DNA of 64,000 bases from an uncultured Porphyromonas sp. (GTDB lineage: Bacteria; Bacteroidota; Bacteroidia; Bacteroidales; Porphyromonadaceae). The notes below the pieces were generated by a model. That model made no database searches, was not told the origin of the DNA, and worked only from the letters and a program-made list of their open reading frames with translations. Positions 45,338 through 54,549 of the stretch are shown here, piece by piece. Position 1 is the first letter of the stretch; each line of letters begins with the position of its first letter. Made by a program: the position numbers and the translations under genes. The stretch spans positions 124,001-188,000 of the forward strand of contig NZ_CALHDW010000018.1 in assembly GCF_938023125.1 (NCBI RefSeq), given 5' to 3'.

Positions 45338-45345
45338 CAAAGATA
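45338..45345 (-). promoter_or_regulatory. Predicted glnS operon promoter
   Basis: The minus strand reads TATCTTTG 35 bp upstream of the chosen glnS ATG. Its position inside the longer open frame supports the shorter protein. The spacer 45304-45593 also carries the terminator hairpins of the PEGA lipoprotein gene. Confidence 0.6.
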
Positions 45346-45508
45346 GTAAATAGAACGTTTGGGGCTACCTTCTCCTACCCTTCCCTCGCATCTTCTCTCG
45401 AGCAAGAGGTGGGGATAAGGGAGTGGCATCGCCAAGGATCCTGGGCCCCGAGGGAGAGGAGAAGAGGTCGGTCTACCCTTAGCGAGGCAGCTCTCTTTTG
45501 GATACAAA

Positions 45509-45570
45509 AAGGGTTGGAAAAGCCTCGAGACTTCACCAACCCTTGTAGGGAAAAGAGCAAGGATGCTCTT
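45509..45570 (-). terminator. Tandem terminators of the PEGA lipoprotein gene
   Basis: The first minus-strand hairpin is AAGAGCA/TGCTCTT (45553-45570) with a T4 tail. The second has 9-bp arms AAGGGTTGG/CCAACCCTT (45509-45544), extended inward by further pairs to a UCGA loop, and a T5 tail. An outer 11-bp inverted repeat, GGTCGGTCTAC (45466-45476) and GTAGACCGACC (45577-45587), surrounds both. Confidence 0.75.
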
Positions 45571-45593
45571 AACAAAGTAGACCGACCTTTACA

Positions 45594-45941
45594 CTATTTG
45601 ACGGGCACCAATTCGTACGTATGCGAGGGGTTGTACTGCATAGTCCAGAGGAAGGGTACCCAGAAGAAGCAGCCCCCAACAATGGCTCCCACGTCAGCTC
45701 TTTCGTTACGAACGAGTAGTATATGGCAATCTTCGTAACCATTAAGCTTAAGAACCATAGGTGTTTTGCTTGACACAATCTTTGTGTCGCTGTAGGTAAA
45801 TGGCGTAGTACCTACTCGCTCCTGACCGATATAGACAGCCGCCCCCTGTGGAACACTATTGATAATGGTGGTGCTTGTACAACTTGCCAAGGTGATAAGC
45901 CCTACAACGAGGAGGGCAAAGTTCCTAAAGAATGTTTTCAT
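45594..45941 (-). CDS. Small lipoprotein with a PEGA domain
   Basis: The 115-residue protein has a lipobox LITLASC (cysteine 21) and a PEGA-type sequence: NSVPQGAAVYIGQERVGTTPFTYSDTK, then a KLNGYEDCHILL strand. Near its end is a hydrophobic stretch (GAIVGGCFFWVPFLW) that could be a membrane or surface contact. PEGA domains occur on surface layer and envelope proteins; no exact role is known. It is a single gene with promoter and terminators. Confidence 0.82.
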   Translation of the reverse strand: MKTFFRNFALLVVGLITLASCTSTTIINSVPQGAAVYIGQERVGTTPFTYSDTKIVSSKTPMVLKLNGYEDCHILLVRNERADVGAIVGGCFFWVPFLWTMQYNPSHTYELVPVK

Positions 45942-45976
45942 TTCTGTTTCTATTACTCATTCTAAAATCTATGAGG

Positions 45977-45984
45977 CAAAGGTA
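45977..45984 (-). promoter_or_regulatory. Predicted PEGA lipoprotein promoter
   Basis: The minus strand reads TACCTTTG 36 bp before the ATG. Confidence 0.5.
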
Positions 45985-46042
45985 AAAAAAATCGTTTTAG
46001 CACACTATTCTCGCACACTCTCCCCCTAAAGCAAAAAGAAAA

Positions 46043-46076
46043 CTAGGCACCATCTCGCAAAAAAGAGGGTGCCTAG
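46043..46076 (-). terminator. C10 protease terminator
   Basis: Nine-base arms CTAGGCACC (46043-46051) and GGTGCCTAG (46068-46076) form the stem; the minus-strand tail is TTTTCTTTTTG. It lies about 45 bp after the stop codon. Confidence 0.82.
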
Positions 46077-46120
46077 CGAAAAAGTAGTGAGCTAAAAAAG
46101 TTTTTCTTTTGCCCTATGAA

Positions 46121-48778
46121 TTAGTGGCGAACCATCAGTACAGAGGTAGCAAGAGCATTATCAGCCTTGGTAACCCCAATGATGTAGCTACCCGAAGCTA
46201 GCGCAGAAGTATCGAGCGTATAGCTTGTTTCGCCATTGAGCTCAAGAGCAGCTACTTGGGTACCATCCGTGCTAAATACGGCAATGTATTGGATGCCCTT
46301 TTCACAACGAATCGTGGTAGAAGCATCTGCCGGATTGGGGGCGATCATAGTATCATCCATGGTCACTTCTATCTCCTCGTTAGATCTCTTGCTGTAGAAA
46401 GATACCCCGTAAGAGAATTGGTGGTACACTTTATAAAAAGAGCGAGAGATCTGACCCTGTTCATTTTTTCGGAAAACTCCTAGAACAACAGTACCCTTAC
46501 GGCCCGAAGCACTCTTCACATAACGCGAGTTTTCGAACTTCGGAGTATAAGTAGCATGAGCCTTAGCACCGATACCGGTCTCGAGGAAGTTCGAAGAAAT
46601 GCCAACGAGTTGTGTTCTTCCGCCAGCTATTGCTGCTAGCAAAGAACCTACTACAATACCATCTTTCGAAGAGTCGGGGAGGGCTTTTTCTCCACGGTTT
46701 TCGATCTCAAATGCCTGTGTAGTCTGTTCATCGGGATCAATGTCGTACAAGAACGCAGGAGCTTGAGTACTCGTTACCACAAGAGTAACATCCTTATAGG
46801 TGTCAGGGCGTACAATCGTTACAGGAGTATCTGAGAGACGGAAGGCGTTGCTGCCCGAAAGGCGAGCTGTAAAGTAACCTACCAACTCCGGATCAAGGGT
46901 TTCTCTAAGATTAGCAAAGCGAACATAGGGGAAAATCTGAGTGTTTTCGTAGAGGTCGATCGTAGGATCAAGCTCTACTTCTACGGTCTCACCGGCAGGT
47001 ACGGAGATGAAGTTGGTGCGAATCTTTTCCTCTCTAGGATACCATTGTTCACCCTTGTCTTTGGCAACGAGATACAACTCTACGGGGCCATAATACTCCT
47101 TCTTATTGGGGTTGGTAACCTGTATCTTAATCTTAGAGGGAGCAAAAGAATAGAACTTTTGATCGGCAACAAGCTTAGCTTCCATCGGTAGCAACGTATT
47201 ATCGTAGGCAACCGAGTTCTCTACAATCTTACCATCTTTTACCGAGAAGTAGATCACCTGGGGCTCATCGTTGGTAGCAATAAAAGGCTCCGGTGTGGGG
47301 AAGGCTTGGTTGTACCAAGTATAGTTAATCTCATACTCTCCATCAGGATACTTTTCTTTGGTCACACCAAAGAGGAAATCAGCCTTTTTGGTTTCTTGCA
47401 TCTTAAGCGTAAAAGACTTTTCTTTGCTATCGACCACATTTGTAGTACCCTTAGTGCAGATCGTTGCTACCGCTTTGATCTCCAATTGTTTGTACGAAGC
47501 CTGAGATATTAGAACATCGGCACTAATGGTTTCTCCGGTGCTATATACATAGGCACGTGTATAGAGATTGGGAGCAGAGGGGCGAGGCTCCTCACCGGGG
47601 TTATTGTCGCGGTCGGGGATAAGGTCTACAATAACGCTTTGTCCCATGTTGTAAGCACCCATACCGGCACCGGTACCTAGCTCAGCAGGCTCGAGGGCAT
47701 TTAGGCGATAGTAACCATTTGCCATACCGCTCCAACCCCAATTGAAATGGAAGGTATTGTCGCTTGCTTTGTAGCCATCGCACACATAAGCGTGGCCACC
47801 CCCTTCTCCTGCACCGCAGTAGAAGACAGGACGCTGAGCCTTAAGTTCTTCGAGAATAATCTTAGTCCAAGACTCTACCGTGTGTGCAGAGCGAAAGTGA
47901 AGACGAGCCTGTTTCTTAAAATGGAAACGCGTCTTAAAAGCTTCCAAAGCGTCAGACTCCAAAGCACCACTGGCCGACGAAGAGTAATTCATATCTACAG
48001 CGTAGCCAACTTCTTTGAGCAGAAGTCCAATCGCATCAGCCTCCTCTTTGGTCGGCTTGCGGCCATTGCCGAAGTTTTCCGGCATATGACTCCAGTCATA
48101 ATCCTTCTGACCAAAGGTAATAGAGCGAGTTACACCTCTATCTTTATAGCTATAGTCTCCGGGTACTGAGCGGGCAGGCCATTGATAGCAGCGGAGTATC
48201 TGTGCCATAGCCGTAGCCACACATCCGGTTACTGCACGCCCTCCCATATCTGAGGGGCACATACTATTATAGGGATGGCCTTGATCCCAACGAATACCCT
48301 TGAGAAGGGGAGCAATATCACTCTCTTGGCGCAGAACCGATGCCAGACGAGACTGGCGAGGCTGAATGTAATTAGCCTCGGGATGGGTATAGAGATACTG
48401 ATACTCAGCATCGTACTGAGACATCCAGTAACGAACTTGTGCCGGAGCTTGTGCCAAATCGAAGTGACCCGTCTCTGAGTACCCTAGCACGGCTGCGGTA
48501 CGATCGTCTGCCGAAACAATTACAAAACCCTCATCGGTACCTCGATTGAATACATAGTAATAGGCCGGTGAAGAGAGTAGTTGAGATGAATTGCCAGAGC
48601 GCAACTCGTTACTACCCCGGTGCGTATAAGTCAATGCCACAGGGGTTGAACTGCGGAGATCTGACCCATTAAGATAGCTCTCTGCTATCTTCTGTGCTTG
48701 CTCGGGAGTAACCGGCCCCGCCAGAAGCACCAACTGAGAGATCACTGCCGCCAGTGTAGAGAGGAAAATTTTTCTCAT
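46121..48778 (-). CDS. Secreted C10 (streptopain family) cysteine protease with T9SS tail, PrtT-like
   Basis: The 885-residue protein has a signal peptide, an N-terminal Spi-type inhibitory propeptide (about 25-130), and the C10 catalytic domain: the nucleophile C186 in AVTGCVATAMAQ and H329 in GGGHAYVCDGY, with the NWGWSG tryptophan motif. Several strand-rich domains follow. The last 80 residues are a type IX sorting domain starting near MIAPNPADASTTI. It resembles P. gingivalis PrtT and periodontain. It should be secreted through the outer membrane and activated by removal of the propeptide. It would digest host or dietary proteins into peptides. Confidence 0.9.
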   Translation of the reverse strand: MRKIFLSTLAAVISQLVLLAGPVTPEQAQKIAESYLNGSDLRSSTPVALTYTHRGSNELRSGNSSQLLSSPAYYYVFNRGTDEGFVIVSADDRTAAVLGYSETGHFDLAQAPAQVRYWMSQYDAEYQYLYTHPEANYIQPRQSRLASVLRQESDIAPLLKGIRWDQGHPYNSMCPSDMGGRAVTGCVATAMAQILRCYQWPARSVPGDYSYKDRGVTRSITFGQKDYDWSHMPENFGNGRKPTKEEADAIGLLLKEVGYAVDMNYSSSASGALESDALEAFKTRFHFKKQARLHFRSAHTVESWTKIILEELKAQRPVFYCGAGEGGGHAYVCDGYKASDNTFHFNWGWSGMANGYYRLNALEPAELGTGAGMGAYNMGQSVIVDLIPDRDNNPGEEPRPSAPNLYTRAYVYSTGETISADVLISQASYKQLEIKAVATICTKGTTNVVDSKEKSFTLKMQETKKADFLFGVTKEKYPDGEYEINYTWYNQAFPTPEPFIATNDEPQVIYFSVKDGKIVENSVAYDNTLLPMEAKLVADQKFYSFAPSKIKIQVTNPNKKEYYGPVELYLVAKDKGEQWYPREEKIRTNFISVPAGETVEVELDPTIDLYENTQIFPYVRFANLRETLDPELVGYFTARLSGSNAFRLSDTPVTIVRPDTYKDVTLVVTSTQAPAFLYDIDPDEQTTQAFEIENRGEKALPDSSKDGIVVGSLLAAIAGGRTQLVGISSNFLETGIGAKAHATYTPKFENSRYVKSASGRKGTVVLGVFRKNEQGQISRSFYKVYHQFSYGVSFYSKRSNEEIEVTMDDTMIAPNPADASTTIRCEKGIQYIAVFSTDGTQVAALELNGETSYTLDTSALASGSYIIGVTKADNALATSVLMVRH

Positions 48779-48873
48779 AGGTTCTATATTTATACTTTAG
48801 TTAATTGATTTCGTTATTATTGCCGTAGTTGCACTAAGGTGTGTTGCTAGTATCAAACCGACTAACCATCCCA

Positions 48874-48881
48874 CAAAGATA
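48874..48881 (-). promoter_or_regulatory. Predicted C10 protease promoter
   Basis: The minus strand reads TATCTTTG; the untranslated leader would be about 90 nt. Confidence 0.55.
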
Positions 48882-48941
48882 CATATCCTAGGCCAACTTC
48901 TACCACTTTGTCAGGTGAAAAGTGTATAATACGGCAGAGAA

Positions 48942-51077
48942 TTAGGCGATACGGCAACTATCTCCGTCGAGAATGACTCGCCCCCTTGCCAAAAGTTGCT
49001 GCAAAGCCTCAAAAAAAAGACTCGAAGGTACCCTACTCTGCTCTCGCCAAGAGACGAGCGGCAAAAGCCCCTCTTTGGGGATCAGTGCTTCAGACTCTTT
49101 TTGTAGCAAAGCCACGGCCTCGGAGAGGGAAATAGAGGAAGTGGGGGATCCCTTTCGATGCGAAAGACAGACATCGCACATGCCACAAGGCGCACTTTCC
49201 TCCTCGCCAAAGTAGCGGAGAAGCAGCTGACTACGGCACGTGTCGGACGCAGATGCATAGGCTATCATGGCCTCAATACGCTCTGCCAGACGCTCCCGGC
49301 GCACCTCGTACACCTCTCGGGAGACGAGCAGGTGGCGCCCCTCTTCGCGTCGGGTTAGAAGGAAGAGTTTGGGTAGAGACGAGCGGGGAATATAGTGTAC
49401 AATGTTGCTTCGAGAGAGATCAACCAGCATCAGATAGATTGTCTCTACCGTGCAGTTAAGAGCCCTTGCAATGGTATCTTCTTCGATAAAAACATACTCG
49501 GTAAAGATACCCGTATAGCGACGGAGCAAAAATTGAATGAGGGAATCACTCGCCGGCGATAGGCTTGCATTGTTGTACAAAGCCTCGCGGTCTATGGTAA
49601 AGAGAAGGCGTGAGTGCTGATCTTCTTTGTCGCGATACTCCCACACACCTGCGGTATCGAGCAGACGAATGGCACTCATCGTATAAATAGGCGGTAGCTT
49701 ATTGAGTTTGATAAATCTCTCAATATCGACTAAGAATGTACGCAAAAACCCTTCGCCCATGCCGATCCCCAAAAAACTCGTAAGCTGGTCGTACACCTCC
49801 GAAAGGAACTGACGGGGCGGGAACTCCTCACTAATACGCCTACGGACGAGCATCGGATCTCGCTTATCCACAAGTGCCACGGCAAACGACTTCTCGCCAT
49901 CTCGGCCGGCTCTCCCCGCCTCTTGGAAGTACTCTTCGGGCGATGAAGGGAGCATCCAATGGATTACGGAGCGCACATCGGGCTTGTCAATACCCATACC
50001 AAAAGCATTGGTTGCCACCATCACACGCACCTCACCGGCCATCCAACGCCGCTGTCGCTCGTTGCGCTCGGCATGCGTAAGCCCGGCATGGAATGCATCT
50101 GCCGTTATTCCCTCCCCCCTCAGATACTCGGCCAATTCTTCGGTACGCTTGCGGTTGCGGCAGTAGACAATGGAGGTGCCGGGCACTCCCGAGAGAATGC
50201 GCAGCATCGTGGCTGCCTTGTCGCCGGTGTGCCGTACCACATAGGCAACGTTGGGGCGCAAAAAACTTCTCTGGATAATATTGGGTTCGGGGAAATGCAG
50301 AATACGCATCACATCCTCCGCAACCAACCTGGTAGCCGTAGCCGTAAGCGCCAGTACGGGCGCCTTTGGGAGCCAAGAACGCAGCTCAGCCACGCGCATG
50401 TAGGAGGGGCGGAAGTCGTACCCCCACTGGCTAATGCAGTGGCACTCGTCCACCACAATCATACTCACCTTGAGCTGCGGTAAGATGGAGCGAAATAGGG
50501 GTGAAGCAATACGCTCGGGCGAGAGATACAAAAACTTGTAGGCCCCCAAGATGGCATTGTCGAGCGTGCGCTGGATCTCAAAACTCGCCATACCGGAGTG
50601 GATCGCCACGGCAGGTATTTTACGCTCCTTGAGGTGCTCTACTTGATCCCTCATAAGCGCAATGAGAGGAGTTACAACCAGGGTAACCCCCCGCATCATA
50701 AGACCCGGGACTTGGAACGTGATGCTCTTGCCGCCCCCCGTTGGGAGCAAACCCAGGGTATCGCGCCCGGCAAGGATCGAATCGATGATCTCACGCTGCT
50801 TGGGTCGGAACTCAGAGTAGCCCCAATAGTACTGCAAGACCTCTTCGGGAGTTTCGAAGTGCGATTTTCTTCTACCCTCCTCTTTTTCGTCCGGCTCTTG
50901 CGAAGAGATAAATTCCTCTCCCTCCCCTTGGGAGTAGGACGAGGCCTCCGGCTCATCCGCAAAACCGGCAACAGAGTCTAGCTCATAGCCGTACTTATCG
51001 CAATAGGATCGCCATTCCTCCTCTTCATCAAAGGCTGGCGCACCCTCCACTCTTGCCTCTTCGGAAGATGTACTCAC
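48942..51077 (-). CDS. recQ: RecQ-type DNA helicase with an acidic N-terminal extension
   Basis: RecQ unwinds DNA 3'-5' in recombination and replication repair. Within 711 residues the SF2 core has Walker A LPTGGGKS (111-118), the DECH box VVDECHCISQWG, the aromatic-rich FRPSY, and motif VI region QEAGRAGRDG. The zinc subdomain (CGMCDVC) and a winged helix follow; no clear HRDC domain. About 75 residues before the core are very acidic (DEEEEW, GEGEEF) and not part of the usual enzyme; no other in-frame ATG lies before the core. It is 29 bp downstream of recJ. Confidence 0.9.
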   Translation of the reverse strand: MSTSSEEARVEGAPAFDEEEEWRSYCDKYGYELDSVAGFADEPEASSYSQGEGEEFISSQEPDEKEEGRRKSHFETPEEVLQYYWGYSEFRPKQREIIDSILAGRDTLGLLPTGGGKSITFQVPGLMMRGVTLVVTPLIALMRDQVEHLKERKIPAVAIHSGMASFEIQRTLDNAILGAYKFLYLSPERIASPLFRSILPQLKVSMIVVDECHCISQWGYDFRPSYMRVAELRSWLPKAPVLALTATATRLVAEDVMRILHFPEPNIIQRSFLRPNVAYVVRHTGDKAATMLRILSGVPGTSIVYCRNRKRTEELAEYLRGEGITADAFHAGLTHAERNERQRRWMAGEVRVMVATNAFGMGIDKPDVRSVIHWMLPSSPEEYFQEAGRAGRDGEKSFAVALVDKRDPMLVRRRISEEFPPRQFLSEVYDQLTSFLGIGMGEGFLRTFLVDIERFIKLNKLPPIYTMSAIRLLDTAGVWEYRDKEDQHSRLLFTIDREALYNNASLSPASDSLIQFLLRRYTGIFTEYVFIEEDTIARALNCTVETIYLMLVDLSRSNIVHYIPRSSLPKLFLLTRREEGRHLLVSREVYEVRRERLAERIEAMIAYASASDTCRSQLLLRYFGEEESAPCGMCDVCLSHRKGSPTSSISLSEAVALLQKESEALIPKEGLLPLVSWREQSRVPSSLFFEALQQLLARGRVILDGDSCRIA

Positions 51078-51106
51078 AGCGTATCCGGGTAAAACATTAA
51101 GCGACT

Positions 51107-52852
51107 CTATGCAGAGAAATTATCCTCATGCTTGATATCCTTGACCAGTATCTGTATCGACGAAGTGCCGTAATAATCGTTTTCTTCCACCGTGTAGCAG
51201 ATAGAGAAGGGTCGGTAACTCTTGATATAGGATATATGCGAAGAGAGCCCGTAAGCAATACCGCTTTTGACTTGGAACATCTGCGGAGAGTCCGTCATCT
51301 CCAGCTTGATATGCTCGCCATTCTTGCCCACAGCCTTGCTCGTACCGGTGTCGAAGAGGAAACGTGTCATAAAGATGGGCTTGGGATTATCGGGACCAAA
51401 GGGACCCATTTTCTGCAAGTTCTTGTGCAAACTCTTCGTTATCTCCACAAGGCTGAGCACCGCATCAATCTCGATTTCCGGATTAAACTGCTTGGCATAT
51501 ACGTTCTCCTCGGCATAGTGCTGGATGCGCTCGGCAAACTCCTCCACCTTATCCTCACTCAGGGTGAGACCGGCAGCGTAGGGATGCCCCCCGAAGTTGG
51601 TCAAGAGATCGCGGCAATGCTCTATGGCATGGTACATATCGAAGCCCCCATAGCTACGCGCAGAACCGGAGACTTTGTCCCCTTCTCCACTCAAAACCAC
51701 CACGGGGCGAGCATACTGCTCAGCCAGGCGAGAGGCTACAATGCCAATCACCCCCTTGTGCCATTCTGGCTTGTGAATCACTATGATTTTGTACTTCTTA
51801 TGGGGCTTAAAATCCTCCATAAAACGCACGGCCTCTCGGGTAATTTTCTTGTCAAGCTCACGCCGCTGCTCGTTGTACTGTACAATCTCGAGGCACTTCT
51901 CTTCTGCCTCCTCTATATCCCGACTAATAAGCAGATCGACCGTCTTTTTGCCGTCCATCATACGCCCCGAAGCATTGATCATGGGACCAATCTTAAAGAC
52001 GATGCTACTCATGTCAATCTCCTCATTCGCCAGGTTGCAGATATTGATAATCCCTCTCAAACCCGGCGACGGATTGCGATTAAGTTGCTGCAAACCAAAG
52101 TAGGCCAATATGCGGTTTTCTCCCAAGGTGGAGACCACATCGCTGGCAATGCTCACGGCTACCAAGTCTAGCAAGGAGTAAAGACGACGCATGCGTATGC
52201 TGTTGTTTATGGCAAAGGCTTGCATCAGTTTGAAGCCAATACCACACCCCGATAGCTCCCCAAAAGGATAGGTATTATCCGAGCGCTTGGGGTCGAGCAC
52301 CGCTACAGCATCAGGCAAAACGCCATCCGGCGTATGGTGGTCGCATACGATGAAATCGATCCCTAAAGACTTGGCATAAGCGATCTCTTCAATCGCCTTG
52401 ATGCCACAATCGAGTACAATAATAAGCTTAACCCCTAACTCGTGTGCGCGGTCAATTCCCTGCTTCGATACCCCGTAGCCATCGTCGTTGCGGTCCGGGA
52501 TATAGTAATGCAACTGGTGATCGCTACAACCCGACTGGCGCAAGAATTTATATACCAAGGATACAGCCGTAGTACCATCTACGTCGTAATCGCCATACAC
52601 CAAGATATTCTCCTTCTTCCCCAACGCCTTATTGATGCGTTCCACAGCCTTATCCATATCCTTCATCAAGAAGGGATCGTGGAGATCTTCGAGCTTGGGA
52701 GAGAAGAAATGACGTGCTTCGTCGGCCGTTGTAATACCGCGCTTAACTAGCAATCGGCCCACTACGGGAGCCAACTTTAGCTCCGCAATGAGGTCGTTGC
52801 TGGTAGAAATCTCTTCGTCTGTTAGAGGCTTCCAAATCCATTTGTTCGTCAT
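51107..52852 (-). CDS. recJ: RecJ, single-strand-specific 5'-3' exonuclease
   Basis: RecJ resects 5' ends in recombination and mismatch repair. The 581-residue DHH protein has YGDYDVDGTT (86-95), CDHHTPDG (DHH motif), and the DHHA1 region with SGSARSYGGFDM and FGGHPYAAGL. The length is standard. Pairing with recQ is biologically sensible because RecQ and RecJ act together at stalled forks. Confidence 0.95.
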   Translation of the reverse strand: MTNKWIWKPLTDEEISTSNDLIAELKLAPVVGRLLVKRGITTADEARHFFSPKLEDLHDPFLMKDMDKAVERINKALGKKENILVYGDYDVDGTTAVSLVYKFLRQSGCSDHQLHYYIPDRNDDGYGVSKQGIDRAHELGVKLIIVLDCGIKAIEEIAYAKSLGIDFIVCDHHTPDGVLPDAVAVLDPKRSDNTYPFGELSGCGIGFKLMQAFAINNSIRMRRLYSLLDLVAVSIASDVVSTLGENRILAYFGLQQLNRNPSPGLRGIINICNLANEEIDMSSIVFKIGPMINASGRMMDGKKTVDLLISRDIEEAEEKCLEIVQYNEQRRELDKKITREAVRFMEDFKPHKKYKIIVIHKPEWHKGVIGIVASRLAEQYARPVVVLSGEGDKVSGSARSYGGFDMYHAIEHCRDLLTNFGGHPYAAGLTLSEDKVEEFAERIQHYAEENVYAKQFNPEIEIDAVLSLVEITKSLHKNLQKMGPFGPDNPKPIFMTRFLFDTGTSKAVGKNGEHIKLEMTDSPQMFQVKSGIAYGLSSHISYIKSYRPFSICYTVEENDYYGTSSIQILVKDIKHEDNFSA

Positions 52853-53096
52853 TATATTGTTCTATTTTATTCTCTCAAAAGGTACTCCGACCAGAGGCTC
52901 TCGCACCGATCGCACTAGCTACCTTATCCCCTACTTTCACGGCAATATATCTTCCAAAAAATAGGGAGCAAGCCGCTCCCAAATAGTAGGGCTCGTAAAT
53001 TTACGACAATCTAATGAAACCTCAAACCTGCCGAATCCTAAACTATGTAACCAACCCTTCCCAAATAGCCAAAAATCTCACTTTAGAATCCCTTCT

Positions 53097-53260
53097 GCAC
53101 CGAAAGCAAAAAAACTCTGGCTAAAAACCTCTCCGGTTACTGCCCTAGATTTTTTTATTTTCCGGGCAAAATTCCGCGAGATTTAGGCTGAGAAAAAAGA
53201 AAAAATCAGGCAGAAAAGGAAGCCATTATTACCTGATTTTTGGAAGGTAGGTTCCCTAGT
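53097..53260. repeat. Degenerate 22-23 bp phased array (A5)
   Basis: Cores at about 53097, 53120, 53142, 53165, 53187, 53210, 53232 and 53254 (steps 23, 22, 23, 22, 23, 22, 22). Plus-strand examples are GGCTAAAAACC, GCCCTAGATTTT, GGCAAAATTCC, GGCTGAGAAAAAAG, GGCAGAAAAGG and ACCTGATTTTTGG. The 611-bp spacer 52853-53463 between divergent recJ and prs contains this array and the prs promoter; weaker phased signals may extend left to about 52897. I see no gene. Confidence 0.68.
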
Positions 53261-53352
53261 AAATTCCCAAGAATATCCCGCCCCTAGATTGTAAACAGAG
53301 AGATCTAAGAAAAAAGCCACCTAAACGGAGTGCTCCATTAGGTAAAAAGGGG

Positions 53353-53360
53353 TACTTTTG
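53353..53360 (+). promoter_or_regulatory. Predicted prs promoter
   Basis: TACTTTTG fits TAnnTTTG; the leader to the prs ATG is about 95 nt. No riboswitch fold was recognised in the leader. Confidence 0.5.
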
Positions 53361-53463
53361 CAGAAGTAAATGAGAGAGCTATCTTGCCGAGGGCAAAGAA
53401 AAGCCTGAGACGGTAGCTACTACGAACCAAGGTGCAACGAATAATCTACTAACAACTATTGTA

Positions 53464-54405
53464 ATGGTTTCAGAAAATCCCTATTTGGTTTTTTCGGGGT
53501 CTAAATCCCAGTACCTCACTGAGCAAATTTGTAAAAGTTTGGGATGCTCTATGGGGCGAATGACAACGCAACATTTTGCCGATGGCGAGTTCGCAGTTTC
53601 GTACGAAGAAAGCATCCGAGGTAGAGATGTCTTCCTCGTTCAGTCGACCTTCCCCTCTGCAGACAACCTAATGGAGCTACTCCTTATGATCGATGCCGCT
53701 AAGCGTGCATCCGCCCACTACATCACAGCGGTAGTACCCTACTTCGGCTGGGCACGCCAGGATCGTAAGGACAAACCCCGTGTGTCTATTGGCGCAAAAC
53801 TTATTGCAGACCTCCTAAGCACGGCCGGGATTACGCGCCTTATCACAATGGACCTCCATGCCGATCAGATACAAGGATTCTTCGATGTACCCGTAGATCA
53901 CCTCTATGCTTCGTCTGTCTTTATGGACTATATCGAAAAGACGATGCCTCTGGATAATCTCGTAGTCGCTACTCCCGACGTTGGGGGAACTAAGCGTGCC
54001 AGCAGCTACGCTCGCCACTTAGGGGTACCCATGGTTATTTGCCACAAAACTCGTTTGCGCGCCAACGAAGTGGCCGAAATGCGCATCATTGGGGACGTAG
54101 AAGGCAAAGATGTACTACTCGTAGACGACATTGTAGATACAGCCGGCACCATTACCAAGAGTGCGGACTTGATGCTCAAGCACGGAGCCAAGAGCGTGCG
54201 CGCTATGGCAAGCCACGCCGTAATGAGCGACCCTGCTACCGAGCGGGTAAATGAATCCGGGCTCTCCGAAATGATTTTTACAGACTCTATCCCCTACACC
54301 AAGGGCTCTCCCAAAGTAAAGATTATCTCAGTAGCCGAACTCATCGCAGAGTCTATCAAGCGCGTTTGCAGCCACGAGTCTATTAGCTCTCTCTACTCTT
54401 TCTAA
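53464..54405 (+). CDS. prs: Ribose-phosphate pyrophosphokinase (PRPP synthetase)
   Basis: Prs makes PRPP for purine, pyrimidine, NAD, histidine and tryptophan synthesis. The 313-residue class I enzyme has FADGEFAVSYEES, YFGWARQDRKD, the flexible-loop and DLHADQIQGFFDVPVDH region, and the PRPP-binding VLLVDDIVDTAGT loop. It is a single gene with promoter and terminator. Confidence 0.97.
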   Translation: MVSENPYLVFSGSKSQYLTEQICKSLGCSMGRMTTQHFADGEFAVSYEESIRGRDVFLVQSTFPSADNLMELLLMIDAAKRASAHYITAVVPYFGWARQDRKDKPRVSIGAKLIADLLSTAGITRLITMDLHADQIQGFFDVPVDHLYASSVFMDYIEKTMPLDNLVVATPDVGGTKRASSYARHLGVPMVICHKTRLRANEVAEMRIIGDVEGKDVLLVDDIVDTAGTITKSADLMLKHGAKSVRAMASHAVMSDPATERVNESGLSEMIFTDSIPYTKGSPKVKIISVAELIAESIKRVCSHESISSLYSF

Positions 54406-54485
54406 GGAATAGAGCTCTCAATTAGTCTACCATCTCCCTCTCGTAAGATTCTTTTTCTTACTCCCGAGGCGAGATAAAATAACGA

Positions 54486-54525
54486 AGCCCCACCGTCCCT
54501 TTACAGGCAACGATGGGGCTTTTTA
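54486..54525 (+). terminator. prs terminator
   Basis: Arms AGCCCCA (54486-54492) and TGGGGCT (54514-54520), with further pairs inside (CCGT/ACGA-type), are followed by T5. It separates prs from the convergent lipoprotein gene. Confidence 0.8.
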
Positions 54526-54549
54526 TAACAGTGCTTTTCGTCTTTCTAG

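Noticed and set aside
45304..45507. 68-codon N-terminal extension of glnS
   Set aside because: No similarity to the family, and a TATCTTTG promoter lies within it; the start at 45303 gives the normal length.
44560..45738. 392-codon plus-strand frame opposite glnS
   Set aside because: It overlaps glnS, its promoter, the PEGA lipoprotein's terminators and part of that gene; no family resemblance.
51128..52171. 347-codon frame on the plus strand
   Set aside because: It is opposite recJ, which carries DHH and DHHA1 motifs; no recognisable protein in the shadow.
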